Assembly (NCBI GenBank): GCA_024516155.1
Contig: JAJJXM010000023.1
Location: forward strand, 186,001 to 250,000
Direction: 5' to 3'
Source of the DNA: Pyronema omphalodes
Lineage: Eukaryota; Ascomycota; Pezizomycetes; Pezizales; Pyronemataceae
DNA: 64,000 nt
Both the position numbers and the translations under genes were made by a program. Positions 25,601 to 40,457 of the stretch are shown here, in pieces (position 1 is the stretch's first letter; each line of letters starts with the position of its first letter). Below the pieces are notes generated by a model. The model was not told the DNA's origin. It did not search any database and worked only from the letters and a program-made list of their open reading frames with translations.

Positions 25601-28600
25601 AATTGTTAAGCTTAACGAGTTGGCGATCTATGGAGAGGATCTTGACTGCGCCACGGAATCTGCAGCCTTGCTGAACTTCTCACGGAGACATGGGCTATTA
25701 TTAGAAACAACATCAACTTCCTACTACCGCACTACTAGCTATGCATTGCAGCATAAACAGTTGTTCAAACTCACGATATACATAGCATTTCAACTGAAAT
25801 ACGATGTATAACTTTCAACGGCTGTCGGGATTATTAATGGTGGAGACAGCGATGTCCTCCTGTGACCCTGCCGGGGTCATGATCACTTGGAAAGTTGGGT
25901 ATCAACTGTGTTCCTGCATCCGCATAAACCGATGTATTATCGGCCATACAGGAGGACTTTCCGTCGCGCTATCCCGGATAATAGCCACATCAACATACCC
26001 ATTGCACCACCCACCGATCGATTCAAGAGTTGTAACTTTTGAATTACATTGGCGAGGGGGTTGGTATTGCCCTCAGTTAGGATAAAAATTGGGACAATTT
26101 ATGGTTCTGTTGCACAGCAAAACGCCATGGCAAAAGGGCACGAATAGCTCAACGGAAATACTCCCACTATTAGCCATGATGTGATATCACCGGTTTATCC
26201 ATTCATCACTTTACGGAAAGAAAAATTCATTTATTAATATATTTTTCACGCTAACCAAATTGATCGGTTCTAGCAGATTTTCTTCAGGGTATTTTGGTTA
26301 GAGCCGCGATATTTATGCAGTTGCTGCCGAGAGATAACGGGACCATGCCCTTGAAGTACCAAGAATAGTGACAAGCCAATGGCGATCTACCGATACCAAA
26401 AAAACTACCAACTCCGATTTATCGCTATTTACATTGTTTTAACAGTTTGCCCTGCTCTATGCCACCCTATGAATACCATCAACAGGAAGATCCTTGTTTG
26501 TCGATAAGCCACAGTAGATGGTGGGGCAATTGAACCGCAGCTTAACTTGTACAGGCTGCGAGAACGAAATCGAGAAACAGAAGCAAATATAGTTCAAGGT
26601 ACAGATAGCCCAGAATGAATCTACCGAGCCTATCAGACTCCTTAAGACAAACGCCGGAAACTTTAGCTCTGCTGACGTTATTATGAACCCGGCTTATGTA
26701 GTTATTCAGGCATAACAATATACATGATTGTCAAAGGATTATTCAGCTTTTATTGGACGCACAAACGTCATAACATCTCATATCCGGGGTTAACGGTACC
26801 TTGTGACACTGCCGACGGCATACTGCATGTATCACGCGGATCATAATAACCATCGAGCCAGTGAATATAGAATACATGATTCTGGAACTCAAATACGGCC
26901 CTACAATCTTCCTTCAATATTACTGAGACTTACTGGCAACTGTGGCTTGCCAAGGAACATCTTCTGTAGGCAGCTACATTGAATGACCAATAAACTGAGA
27001 ACAAATTCCCGCAGGTTGACTGTATTCAACAGAGTATGTACGATCTTTACGATCTCCGGATAAATCACCGTCAAAACCCACGATTGAGAAGTTCGTATCA
27101 CGTCGGAACATCGGCAGAAGGATTACATACGGCGCTCTCGCAAACCTCCAGGTTGTACACCCGTCAGCAGTCTATCTACTCGCCACAACCACATGTTCTC
27201 AAGTTGCACTTGTTTCGTAGATCCCCATACATATCAGAAAGTACTGCAATTAGCATTCTAGTAAGTATTCTCTAATACGAGGCTCAATCTAAGTCGTAAA
27301 GATCAAGGATTCAAATATATTCGAGATATACATAGTTCAAACCGCGATGCAAACCACCCCCTTTCCTCCGAGACAGAGGCGACCTGCACTTACGGGGCGA
27401 AGTACATCGAGCACATGGCCATCACATGGCCTATATGTTGCACACTCCACCCTTGAAAATATGCAAACCAAACAAGAACCAAGTGCATATCAGGCTTCAG
27501 CCATTCAGCCAACCTGCAAACACGGAACCTAAAGAACTACAGATGGTGACATAACCGCACTTTGGTTTACTGAACCGTACTTACGCAGTGGATGCCTCGT
27601 TTTGCCAAGCGTTTGATAATCTTTTTCCTTTCTCCCGAACTGCCATTTTGTGGTGTCCCTGTAATACCCGGCCAGACTCTCTCGTCGGTGGCGTCACAGC
27701 TTAGAAAGAGTGTTTCAGAACAGACCGATCATCGTAGGATGGTGATATTATATAATATTTCAAAGCCACCAACGGGTCCGATGCAACTGTACAACAACTC
27801 CTACATCCAAAACGTAGTGAGTAAGTTACACGAAGTCATCAGAAGTAAGAATGGCCAATTAGAGGCAGTGAAGCTTGAAAGCTGTGCTTTGATTCTGTGC
27901 GTCACTTACAAGGAGGTTCGACTATCCGCCCTTGGTGCCCGTTGCATGATATGCTGTGCACCTGTTCATGTTCCGCAGCAAAATCAGCATAATTTTCTAT
28001 TTCCGGTATATAGAAACATTTCTGCAAGTATTAATGTATCTTATAATAACTTTGTACAGGTAAAATTATATACCTTTTTGTTGAGTTATCCGCATGGTAG
28101 CGCGTTGCACAACGTTTATCGTTGCATTCCATTGCCCGTCATACATAATCATACCTCCCTTCCGCCGCAGCGCTTGCGGGACCTCCTCAGCGATTTATCC
28201 GAGTCCTTAAAAAGTGTTGAGATTACAACTCGAGGCCACCAAAATTGACCCCGCCCTATCCGATGGTAATCCATTGGACCATTGCACATCCCGCTCTATG
28301 GGCAGATAACCGCACGTGCATCTTTGAGATCGATAATGTTACGCATACAGTGATAAAACTACACTTCTTTGGCGAGTCCTCCCGCGGTTAATCACGAGTT
28401 TTGTGGATCCTACGTGAGGTTTACGCGCTGGAAACGGTCAGGGTGTGGATGACATTGGTGTACCACGAGGAGCCACGAGGCATGTTGGGAACCCCTTGCG
28501 AGTGATTAATTGCGAATCTGCATGACACATAAATTTTTCGGGGATGATACCTTGATGGCAACGGGAATATCGAATCAAAAAGTACCTTTTGTGTAAATAA

Positions 28601-30868
28601 AACCATTAAAAATCACGCGCGCCTTCGGTTTCATCGAACCATAAGCGCGTTGAAATATCGGAAGATCGGAAGTTGAATCAAGAACCGGCGATAGATTAGG
28701 AGGCGCTGGGAGTGTACGGCGTTAGATATCTCGTCTAGGAGACGCCGAGAGAAATTGTTCGTGTTACCATGTCGATAGCGGCTCTGCATGTTTTTGAGGC
28801 TGGAGCATGATGGTCATGGCAATCCTTCATCAATCTTATCTTCGGAATTCGAAACTGCCCGATCGCCGCACGAACATCAGGTATCAAGGGTGGAAGGACG
28901 CCTTGAATCTGCCCATACGGATGTAAATACACTTTGCTCGCGGCGGTTATCCTAATGAGGGGGTTCCGACCTGTGGTGTTAGGGCAACTCGGACGCCACA
29001 CGGTATGGTAACCGCAGACAGAAAGGAATGTTGAGGTAGAAGAAAAACTCGAATCATAAGGCCAAGGTGCAATAGCGCTGGTTTCTGAGGCTTCACTTTC
29101 AATATTTGAAATAAACTCGGAAGGGCAAGAAACAAGGTGCCGCGGTAGTTTGTATGTAGGACTTGATACTTGCACCCTCCGAACGTAACCGGCGCATGAC
29201 AAGGTGTATAACCGCGATATATTCCAGTACTCTGCCTCATTATTTTATTGGAGATCCCTCAAGATGGATATTTTCGGCGGGTATGTCAAGTCCTTACTTC
29301 TACCGCTATGTCATCCACGTCAGAACAGCCTCGGTATGCAGGAGTTGTATGAAGTCGTGGTGTAGCTATCAAAAACAGTTAAATGATTTTCCATCTCATT
29401 GCGATTCATGCTGAGAAATAAACCGATTATTTCTTCAAAAATCCGATACTGCGATGAAATGAGAGATAATCGAATTTCAATCAAGGTTTCAAGGACCAAG
29501 TTAGTGGCGAGGGGCTTAGGTCAACCCCGGATGAAATCTTTGAGTCTGAGAAGTAAGTAATCCCTAGGTGAAGAAATAGCATAAAAATGCAGTGAAAAAA
29601 CCGTAGGCTGAATGAATAAATTTCTTTGAAATCACTGTAGACCAGCATTTTAAGAGAGTTGAAACCCCCGATGCGCCTTCGGGGTACGAAACAAACTCTC
29701 CGCCACTTCGCTTGATGATGCACCTTGGTGATGTCATTAACGCTCGGACTATATGTATGCGGCTGTGAACCTGTTTCACTAGATCATCTTCAATCGACAG
29801 CCACATCGTACAAAGAGCATCCGATGGGCGACTGACAGTCACCGATAGGGTTATAACTTCCGCATCAAGGATTATGCAAAATGCATCCGCCAGGCACCCC
29901 ACATAACTGACAGGAACCAAATTTAAATGCTTGGTAATTTCTTGGTGTATAAGTTTGGGTGTGTATATTAAAAACTTCATGCAAGACAGTACGCGTGACT
30001 GATACATCTTGTAACGGTTCGCATCGGAACGCCTCCGCTGGAATTCTGAGTCACGATCAAATTGACCTGGCAAATCCGCACAACGAATTAGTTGTAACCG
30101 AAAATACCTCCTGGTAGGAGATCTACAACATGCTGCTATACAGTTTTCATGTATACAAAATACTGCAATATCAGTTTATTCTCGAAAATACGATTGACTT
30201 TGCATCGTCTCAAAGAGGGGGGCGCAGGAAATTGATCGAGTAGTTCAGTTCACAAGTAGGTTTGAGATTCGGAACATGAAAATGGCTGTAAGACTTTTGA
30301 TCGGCATCTTGGAGTCTTGAAATACCCAGATCGGAACCGGTTCCACGGTGATGCCCTAGATTTGCACTCGACGCAGAGCTAGGCGACGACGTGATGACTG
30401 ATGATGCGGTTCAAATTGCAAGCGGTCTTGCGTGTAGCGCTACATGTGGCGGCAATAATTGATCGGCTGGTGATACGCCACACATCTAAAACAATTCGGG
30501 AAGGCGTACATAAAAGGCCACCACATAGCTACAGACGTATGTGAGCCTTTCCCGCGCCGCAGCGGCTGCAGCATGGGTGATGAACTATGGTGATGAACTA
30601 TGAGCGAGTCCCCGGTTTTCAAATATTTCAATCCCTTCCGCGCCGTGGCGTTCTTCCACGGACCAAGCCTGGTATTTTTTTGAACATCCACCGAAAAGCC
30701 CTTCTTAACGTTTTGTCATACTTTTAACGCTAAAACCCATTTTCTTCAATCCTCTTATCCATCCTACACGTAATCCAAGCCACATCCGATGCGGCATGAT
30801 CCTGGGAAAAAAAATGAAATAAACCCGTGAGCCACAAACGCGGGGATATGTGTCCTCAGACCGTCATA

Positions 30869-30879
30869 GAATATTCTTC
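30869..30879. promoter_or_regulatory. Candidate heat-shock element upstream of the Hsp70 gene
   Basis: GAATATTCTTC contains an inverted GAA-nn-TTC pair followed directly by another TTC; a further GAA lies near 30890. It is about 250 bp upstream of the Hsp70 start, where a heat-shock-factor site would make sense. Short and degenerate, so only a candidate. I did not find a clear UPR element. Confidence 0.3.
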
Positions 30880-31127
30880 AACCTACCAGAATCCATCCAT
30901 AAGCCAGTATTCGGTCGTCTTGGCCATATTTTGAGTCATTGGGCGCAGAAGAACACAGTGTCGTGTTTCGGGCGAATCGTAAAAAGGTCGATGAAAGTTT
31001 GGAGCTGAACATTTTCGTAAACAATATCTACATCCTCTGTGAAGATAATCAGCACAGAAAATACTCGGCTCTAAAACGAAATAGCAAGGAATATCGATAA
31101 GCGCACCATATTATTGATAGACGCATA

Positions 31128-33522
<2,395 letters not shown>

Positions 33523-34089
33523 TTTTGCTCTTTTTAGACTGGATGGATAGCGTGCATAAATTGAACCAAAATTTGTTGTCCGTTAGGATTCTTCGTACAA
33601 CACCATAGTACATTGTGTTGTATACTCTGTTCTCGCGGGGTTAAAAGAAAACCCCCTAAAATTCCGCATGGATGCTTGTGACCCACTTCGGGATACCGAA
33701 GGAAACTCTTCGGAATCAGGATACCAAATTGTAACTGACAGAAAATTTGACTTGACCTGAATCCGTATTGAAGTTATCAATAGTTCCGTTTCCAAGTAAT
33801 CCATGGGACCCATTGATGACCCATTGAATCTTACCGTGGACGCAACTTTATGAAAAATAATAGCCGCGTTAAACACGGCGGCAGTTCGCTCGATAACCGT
33901 AATAGTGTCTTGGCGCATACCACTAACCGTGACGTCGGAGTTATGTTTAGCGCGAATAGGCGCGTAGTAACGACAGCCAAGCCACGACGCAAAACACAAC
34001 TCCCTATATCGGTACCTCATAGTATCATTGACTTACTGAAAGAACAAACGTCATTTATATCTACTAAATTTACAATAAGGCATGAACCG
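33523..34089. other. Hsp70 3' flank, no gene
   Basis: Terminator/3' UTR region of the Hsp70 gene, then ordinary DNA up to the tRNA. A minus-strand open frame of 145 codons here has no family resemblance. Confidence 0.55.
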
Positions 34090-34160
34090 GCTTCCGTGGT
34101 GAAATGGTATCATAATTGCCTTCCAAGCAATTGGCTCGGGTTCGATTCCCGACGGATGCA
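34090..34160 (+). tRNA. tRNA-Gly (anticodon TCC)
   Basis: A 71-nt tRNA: acceptor GCTTCCG pairing with CGGATGC, D arm TGGTGAAATGGTATCA, anticodon stem TTGC/GCAA with loop CTTCCAA (anticodon TCC), T arm CTCGGG-TTCGATT-CCCGA and discriminator A. A TTTATTTTT tract just downstream fits an RNA polymerase III terminator. The acceptor stem has a U-U mismatch at 3:70, all other pairs being sound. Confidence 0.93.
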
Positions 34161-34979
34161 TTTATTTTTGCTATTTTCCCTTCACATCTATTGTTTATAA
34201 ACTTATTTTCACTTTCAACCATCCACCTTTGGTTGTGAAGACAACACCTCCCAAATATGACCTCTCAAATCCCCCCCCCCCGCCTCTCACTTTGTACAAA
34301 TTTAAACCTCAAAGATCTATCCAGATCTTAGAGAATCACCCTGTCATAAGCTTCGTACATAGGCTTCGTACATATGGTCACCATACCCAGATACATAGCA
34401 CGAACTTGAACTACAAATTGAGAAATTGCCTCTGTGTATTACTGATCACAATTCACCAGATAGTACACAGGTGAAAGGAGTATCATAAGATTTAGAGTGT
34501 ACAATATTTTACTTGCGAAGATTAATTGGGGAAGTGAAGGGTGTTGAGGAGAGAGGAGAGAGGAGAGAGGATTTCCCGGTCGTGCTCCTGGTTGCTCTAG
34601 TGCTCCATTGTGGCCATTGCGGCCGTGACTCATTTTTACGGCCATGGTATCCATTTTTGCCTGGGCATGGCTGATTAATGACGAGGGAGATATGGTGATA
34701 TGAGTTATCAGTCTCGCTTTTCAGAATCATAGGATATCACGCATGATTAACCACCCACGGAGGGACGAGTGCTCTTTCGAGGACATGGGACCCTAAAGCG
34801 TCTGTCTTAAAGAAAGGCAAGGCAAAAGGACACACAAGCTATATACCAGATTTTTGTCGCTTAATCCAATACAGTACTATATCTAGCCTCTCACTCTACA
34901 TCTCTCTCTATCTGCACTCTAGATAACCCAGGCGTCCACTATCGTTCGTCTAAACCGCAAGCTCAACATCTCCAGATCT
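34161..34979. other. Intergenic with simple repeats
   Basis: No gene. Contains a C run near 34268-34278, a duplicated CTTCGTACATA near 34351-34375 and a GAGAGGAGA microsatellite near 34549-34570. The right part is the 3' flank of the FSH hydrolase gene. Confidence 0.6.
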
Positions 34980-35708
34980 TTAAAGGAAAGCACTAAAATC
35001 ATCGTCATCTTCTACCGTCTTCTGTTCTTCGGAATACTGCTTGATGAAACCAGCCAAAGTCATGACCATGTTCTTACTCGCCGGAAGATAGTGTCCTCCA
35101 GGATGGTAAACAGTTTTCTCGTCTCCACCCTCGCAAGCTTTAACTAATTCCAAACTCCTTCCCTCATCGACAACAGTGTCCAAGCTTCCAATAACATGAA
35201 GAACCGGAGTTACAATCTTTGGCTCATACCAAGAATCGTACTGCTTAGGAGCTCTAAATCCACTGTAGCACACCGCAAACTTCATCTGCGGGTGTTTTGT
35301 GGTGAAAGTTTCCGGTCTGTTAGGACGTTCCAAGATTGACACTAGCATAGCGGCTAAAGCCGCACCCTGAGAAAAACCGATAACGCCAGTGAAGGGACCA
35401 TGAGTATCAAGATAATCCGACAAGTATTTCCAAGTCTCTGGGAGATGGATATATTCTCCCGTTGCATCGTTACGTCTCCACCAAGCGTATGCCTCCTGGT
35501 TTTCTGTCTCTGCAGCAGTGGAGTCCTGGCCCGAGAAGCCCGGAATGTCGGCGAGCTCAAGCTTTACTGGTCCTGTCGGGAAGTGCATGGTTGTCGCTGG
35601 GCCCAACATTTTCTGGAGTGTCTTCTGGACGGCTTTCGTTTTGGCCGAGAAGCTCGTGCCGGATTGGGTGTAGCCATGGAGGAAGAGTAAGTTTATCGGG
35701 GAGGCCAT
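34980..35708 (-). CDS. FSH-family serine hydrolase, 242 aa
   Basis: Alpha/beta-hydrolase of the FSH (family of serine hydrolases) group, homologous to yeast Fsh1-3; natural substrate unsettled, esterase activity likely. Single exon. The start MASPINLLFLHGYTQSG gives the N-terminal strand and oxyanion loop (HGYTQS). The nucleophile elbow GFSQGAA places the catalytic Ser at 113. The acid is Asp177 in IGSLDTVVD and the base is His206 in HPGGHYLP, so the triad is intact. The usual WWR segment (AYAWWRRND) seen in fungal FSH proteins is present. It ends in an acidic tail EDDDDFSAFL. No signal peptide, so cytosolic. Length matches the family. Confidence 0.93.
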   Translation of the reverse strand: MASPINLLFLHGYTQSGTSFSAKTKAVQKTLQKMLGPATTMHFPTGPVKLELADIPGFSGQDSTAAETENQEAYAWWRRNDATGEYIHLPETWKYLSDYLDTHGPFTGVIGFSQGAALAAMLVSILERPNRPETFTTKHPQMKFAVCYSGFRAPKQYDSWYEPKIVTPVLHVIGSLDTVVDEGRSLELVKACEGGDEKTVYHPGGHYLPASKNMVMTLAGFIKQYSEEQKTVEDDDDFSAFL

Positions 35709-37414
35709 GGCGATGGGTTGGGAGGTTAACGTGTCGCTGAACAGTGAGGGAACTTGTGGGGGCAGGTCCGGAGGTGAGGGGCAAGGTTTGGATATCGAAT
35801 CGATATGTCATCATAGATTAGCGTGTTTATAACGCCAAGATCTAAAATTGTAGATGTCACGTGGGATAACTTGGCGGATCCCTGGGGACTGAAGACCCTG
35901 AAAACTGCGCTGAGCAGATCCTCCACTTTTTTTGCCCAGATTCCACCACAAAACTCCACTTTCACGGCTCTCGGCCGGAATACTTTTTATCCCCGAGAAC
36001 ATCGTGGCTTCGCGTCTCTAACCGCCCCCGAAAGAAGTTGGTTGCCCCTCAATTCCTTTGGTACACGCTAAAAAATTCTAGCGTATGCACCAGATCTCAC
36101 AGCTCTGCGGCTGCCTGTCCCTGCTTCTATAGCTCGCGTCCCTGATTCACCCTACGAATCATCTGCGAATAGATAGCGATGTTGAACGAAGGTTAGACAC
36201 ACTCGCCAAAGATTTCCTCGTCTCTATTGATTGTGGTCAGAACAGGTGAGTTACGTGTGTGCATTTTGGAGTTCCATATCTTGAGACGAGAAACACCGCA
36301 TCAAATGGCTTTGGGAGACACCCCTTATTCGATCCGCGTAATCTGGAAAGTATATGCGTTACGTAAAGGGTGTGGTTCTTGCAGAGCTTCATGTTGCAGT
36401 TACCCCTTTGAGGGCGTTGCGTTTTTGTATGCGGAAGATCAGATCAGATCAGAGGAGCCAGTTTTAACGGAGAACCTTGCAGGCGAGTTGATTACAGATT
36501 CTCCTCGGCGATGTTGAATTGTTGAGAAGATCATATCATCGGTTTTCTTCAACCTAAGTTGGACTGTGTATATGCTGGCAATTATATGCTGGCAGCAATC
36601 GCAGTCTTTATTTGTGCCCAAGGGCTGTTTTAACTTTTAGGGGCCATCCGTCTTATCATCTTCCGGCCAGTCAAGCGCGCTGAAGAGTAATTCGGGAGCA
36701 GTAGCCCGGAGCGACAGCAAAAAGGTACTTTTGAAGATGCTCCTATGACAAATGACTTGGCTACAAACGGGATTTCATTGTATAGCGATCCTGGCGGAAG
36801 GCATGGTACAATTCGGAAGCTCTGAATGGGGAGGTTTGGGAGGCGCGAGATCCGAGAGCACGTCAAAGTAGCGTTCCATTTCTAACAACTCTGTGATAGA
36901 CACCATAGTGTGTAAGGTCTCCTGAGAATCTTGAAAGATCTTCCTTTTCCATCTTTACGGATAGAAACATCCGCTTTTCCGCCTCTGATCGACGCCACGA
37001 ATTCTATTCTAAAATCTACCAACGTTTTCAAAAACATCGGCAAAGGGTCTCGCGCGCGATCAACTACCCTTAATTCCCCAAACACGTACTGTTGGCCTAC
37101 TGTAGCAGCTATCCAGAAAGATTTACGTTTGACGTTTCTCTAGTGCCCGAAAAAGCACCAAACCAGCGAAAGCGCGAAACGGCGGGGTCCTCGTCACAGC
37201 CAATCAGCAGAATCACCCCGAAACTGCGCCGCGTTTTCACGCGTATGTAGGCCTGTGCGACATTACATCATGTGCACTTTCCGGCTTTCAATTCAAGCGC
37301 AGATCCAGCCATCTCCCTGCATTTACCAAGACTGTCGTAAATTAAGATAAACGATCGAATCCCTATGGAATCTTTGTTTTCCTCTCCCTGAAGCGGCATC
37401 GGCATCTCTCAACA
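35709..37414. other. Divergent intergenic region between FSH hydrolase and TOK1
   Basis: Holds the promoters of both flanking genes, which point away from each other. No coding sequence recognised. Small tandem duplications occur (AGATCAGATCAG near 36437, TATATGCTGGCA twice near 36567-36595). A pyrimidine-rich stretch precedes the TOK1 start. Confidence 0.55.
35858..35863. promoter_or_regulatory. CACGTG box upstream of the FSH hydrolase gene
   Basis: Perfect CACGTG in TGTCACGTGGGA, 150 bp upstream of the minus-strand start; a core site for bHLH regulators in fungi. A second CACGTG (in ATCACGTGAT) lies near 40142, about 310 bp before the surface-protein gene. Confidence 0.4.
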
Positions 37415-39401
37415 ATGAACGACCCGGGCCTCGACGGACCGCTACAAGAAGCAGCAGAGTCTTCGGAACGAACTCTGAGGAAGCGGTTAGGGCGACGGTT
37501 AACGGGGCGTATCGATGGCGGCCGCGCAACAAACGCTTCATTTCGGAGGGAACAAAAGGAGAAGCGTCACAGAAACGATGGATACTTTCAGCCGAAGCGG
37601 TGGTGGTTTACAGCGACCGCGTTTCCTCTGATCGCGGGTACATTTGGCCCTATTGCAAATTTGATGAGCGTTTGCGCCTTGGTACAGTCTTGGAGGGAGA
37701 AGATATTGCCAGGACAAAAAGAAGCCAATGCGATAAGAGTTCCAGATCCGAAGTGGTGAGAGCGAACTGAAGAGTTTAAAGGGGGGATGCTGTTGGACAG
37801 ACGAGGGCTGACAGGTTTCCAGGCTGTTGGCTGTTAATGCCATATCACTGGCGTTTGCAATTTGTGCAAATCTCTTTTTACTTCTCAACTTTGCACACCG
37901 TATGCGATACGCAATCGCTCAGCCTTTGACAATTATATTCTGGTCAGTAGTAAAGCTCATGCATGTCTCTTCAGGGATATGCGCTTACTTTCGCAGGTAC
38001 ATCGCGTCTTTCTTACTGATGGCGCTCGTCGTAGCGGCGCATAAGCATCTCCGTCTCTTACCAGAAGACCACACGTTCTCGCAATCGTTTTACTATGCAA
38101 TTATTTCCGCTATTACATACTTCATAATTTCGACATTGCTACTATGGAATCTCCTCGGCGCCTGGGCATTCAAAAAGTACCCTCCGACCTTCACCTCCCT
38201 CACCATTTCGCAGAGGACCCTGATGTTACAGACCGTCTCGTACTCCCTGTATATCGCACTTGGCGCCGGAATATTTTCCTCCCTCGAGGGATGGTCTTTT
38301 GTCGACGGAGTTTACTGGGCCGACTACACACTTCTCACAATCGGTCTCGGTTCGGACTTCGCACCTAAGCGACTCGTTTCCAAAGCGCTACTTATTCCCT
38401 ATGCCGTTGTAGGAGTTATAATGATCGGTTTAATTGTCGGTTCAGTTCGCGGACTGTTTCTTGAGCGCGGCAAAATCAAAGTACGACGCAGAGCAATAGA
38501 AAAAGAACGTCGAAAGACATTAAAGCGGCTCGATCGACAAGATTCTGAAACCGATTTCAAGCATGAATTCGAGCTTATGCGCGGGGTGCAAAACGTAGCA
38601 GACCGGGTACGACGATGGTTTGGACTGGGTACCTCATTCGCGGCTTTCTTAATCGTCTGGCTTGGTGGTGCAGTTGCGTTTATGCTTTCTGAAAGGAAGG
38701 AACAAGACTGGGATTATTTTCAGGCGCTGTACTTTACGTACACTAGTCTTCTCACTATCGGATATGGTGACTTTTATCCCAGAAGTAACTTTGGAAAACC
38801 TTTCTTTGTCATCTGGAGTTTAATTGCTGTTCCAACGGTTACAATTTTAATCAGTAATATGGGTGATACAGTTGTTAGTTGGGTTAAGAAGGGAACATTG
38901 TGGTTGGGTCAGAAGACTATTTTGCCGGAGCGAAAGAAATTCCGGGGTCCACACAAGGTGAACAACGAGATTGAGGAGGCAAAGGGACGCGAAGAGAGCA
39001 GGAAAAAACCAGCAAAAAAACAGATTCAGAGAGATGTCGAGAGGTTAGCGAATGTTGTGGGGGAAAGCGAAAAGAGAGCCGAGGAAGACCCGAACGAAAG
39101 GAACGAAACCAACAAATCAGAACATCATCTTGGAAGAAAGATTGCGAAAGAGATTTCATCTTTAGCAAGGGATATTGGTAGCAAACCACCGCGAAAATAC
39201 GAATGGGAGGAATGGAAGCGGTTTTTGGAACTACTGGGACAACCGCATAATCAACAGAATCGCCAAGAGGATGATGATAGTAAATGGAGATGGCTCGGCC
39301 ATGACGGTCCTTTACTAAGTGGAGTTACTGAGACTGAATGGATTCTGGCAAAGATGTGTGAACGTCTAGAAGAAGTGCTTGTGCAGGAAAAGGTAATCTA
39401 G
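37415..39401 (+). CDS. TOK1-type outward-rectifying two-pore potassium channel, 621 aa, three exons
   Basis: Plasma-membrane K+ channel that opens on depolarisation and sets membrane potential. Exons 37415-37755, 37823-37942 and 37997-39401 total 1866 nt in phase. The second intron was placed so that IIFW joins YIASFLL, as expected in fungal TOK channels. Several transmembrane helices precede the first pore (LLTIGLGSDFAP, filter about residues 268-274) and helices flank the second (LLTIGYGDFYP, about 407-412), the eight-helix, two-pore layout unique to fungal TOK channels. Between the pores lies a basic loop (KVRRRAIEKERRKTLKR). The C-terminal cytosolic tail of about 180 residues is highly charged (Lys/Glu/Arg) and probably coiled. 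All expected parts are present. Confidence 0.95.
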
Positions 39402-40457
39402 AATGAGAAGGGTGTGCAACGGGAGTAATGGCATTTGTGGGGAGTTGTGGCGTTAATTGCGGTATGTACTCTAATGCATAGGGTCTTTTTTTGCAATGGG
39501 TTTTTTGTGATTTTTTTTGTTCTTGTATAAATTTTGATTTCGGTATTTATCTAGCGGAAATTTATGTTCAGTTTCAAAGCTGCTTAAAATTCAATTGATC
39601 AATGTGAGTGGTGCACTTCGTGCCTATACTTAACATGAACCCCACTGGATTGAACTCTGGGAACTACGCATGGCGGTTTGATAAACCACGTGCCCCCATT
39701 GAGAATGATATAGGACCACAGACCCGTTATAAAACTTCCGATTCGAAACAAGTGCATAGAGCAGTGATGAGGGGCTGATCATGTGGGGTTCAAGCTGTTG
39801 ACAAATGCATAGTCTTTTCTATGGATCCTCAAAGGGTTCATCACGGCAATATTTATAGTCATTCAGTCCGATCAATGGCTTCCGGTTTCTTACTATTTTC
39901 GGCACTTTTATTAGAATTTTAGGCAACATTGCAGCCGCGGCTCTCCGGATCGGAGAGCGCATGATTTTCATACATTTTCGGAATTTATAGGCCTGTATTT
40001 TCCGTCCTTTACACACAATGCATCGGTTAGGTACAGTTGTAAGACATGGCGTTTGTAAAACGAACCTTAAATCTGCCATCAACATAATCTTTCATTCTAG
40101 CGATTTCAGTATCCGTCGCTGAGAAACCGCATGTTAAACATCACGTGATTTATACGTCACGGGCTGGCAACCGCTCCCTCACACCTATTTGTTGACGGAC
40201 AAATGAATTGAATGAACCAGCAGGAGTCGACAAAGCCATGTAGATAGAATTCCTGTTTACCAACGAACAACCCCTAAGAAAAATGAAACAATAACCCCTT
40301 CCTTCCATCATTTCTTGTCATCTGAGAAGGCCGAGTTTCTCCCACACCAGTACACATCACCTCCTTCCTCGGAGCCTGTGATACTTTCTTCAACTATTTC
40401 AACATCTAGAGTTTTATACTTCTACCTTACACCATACTAAATCCGCCATATGCTCTC
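39402..40457. other. TOK1 3' flank and promoter of the surface-protein gene
   Basis: T-rich 3' region of TOK1 to about 39.6 kb. ATCACGTGAT (palindromic CACGTG) lies near 40142, followed by a pyrimidine-rich stretch before the next start. No gene. Confidence 0.5.

Larger units (their letters stand above)
21125..31127. other. Long gene-poor block (10.0 kb)
   Basis: No recognisable gene family. The longest open frame is 218 codons (27592-28248) with no familiar motif and no supporting splice structure. Complexity is ordinary apart from a 15-G run near 24209 and a hairpin at 22653-22698. The last few hundred bases are the promoter of the Hsp70 gene. Confidence 0.55.

Noticed and set aside
27592..28248. 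218-codon open frame on the plus strand
   Set aside because: No recognisable motif, no splice context and no coding-like composition; a frame this long is only moderately unlikely by chance in 64 kb and is isolated in a gene-poor block.
29564..30073. 169-codon frame on the minus strand
   Set aside because: No motif and length within chance expectation for the window.
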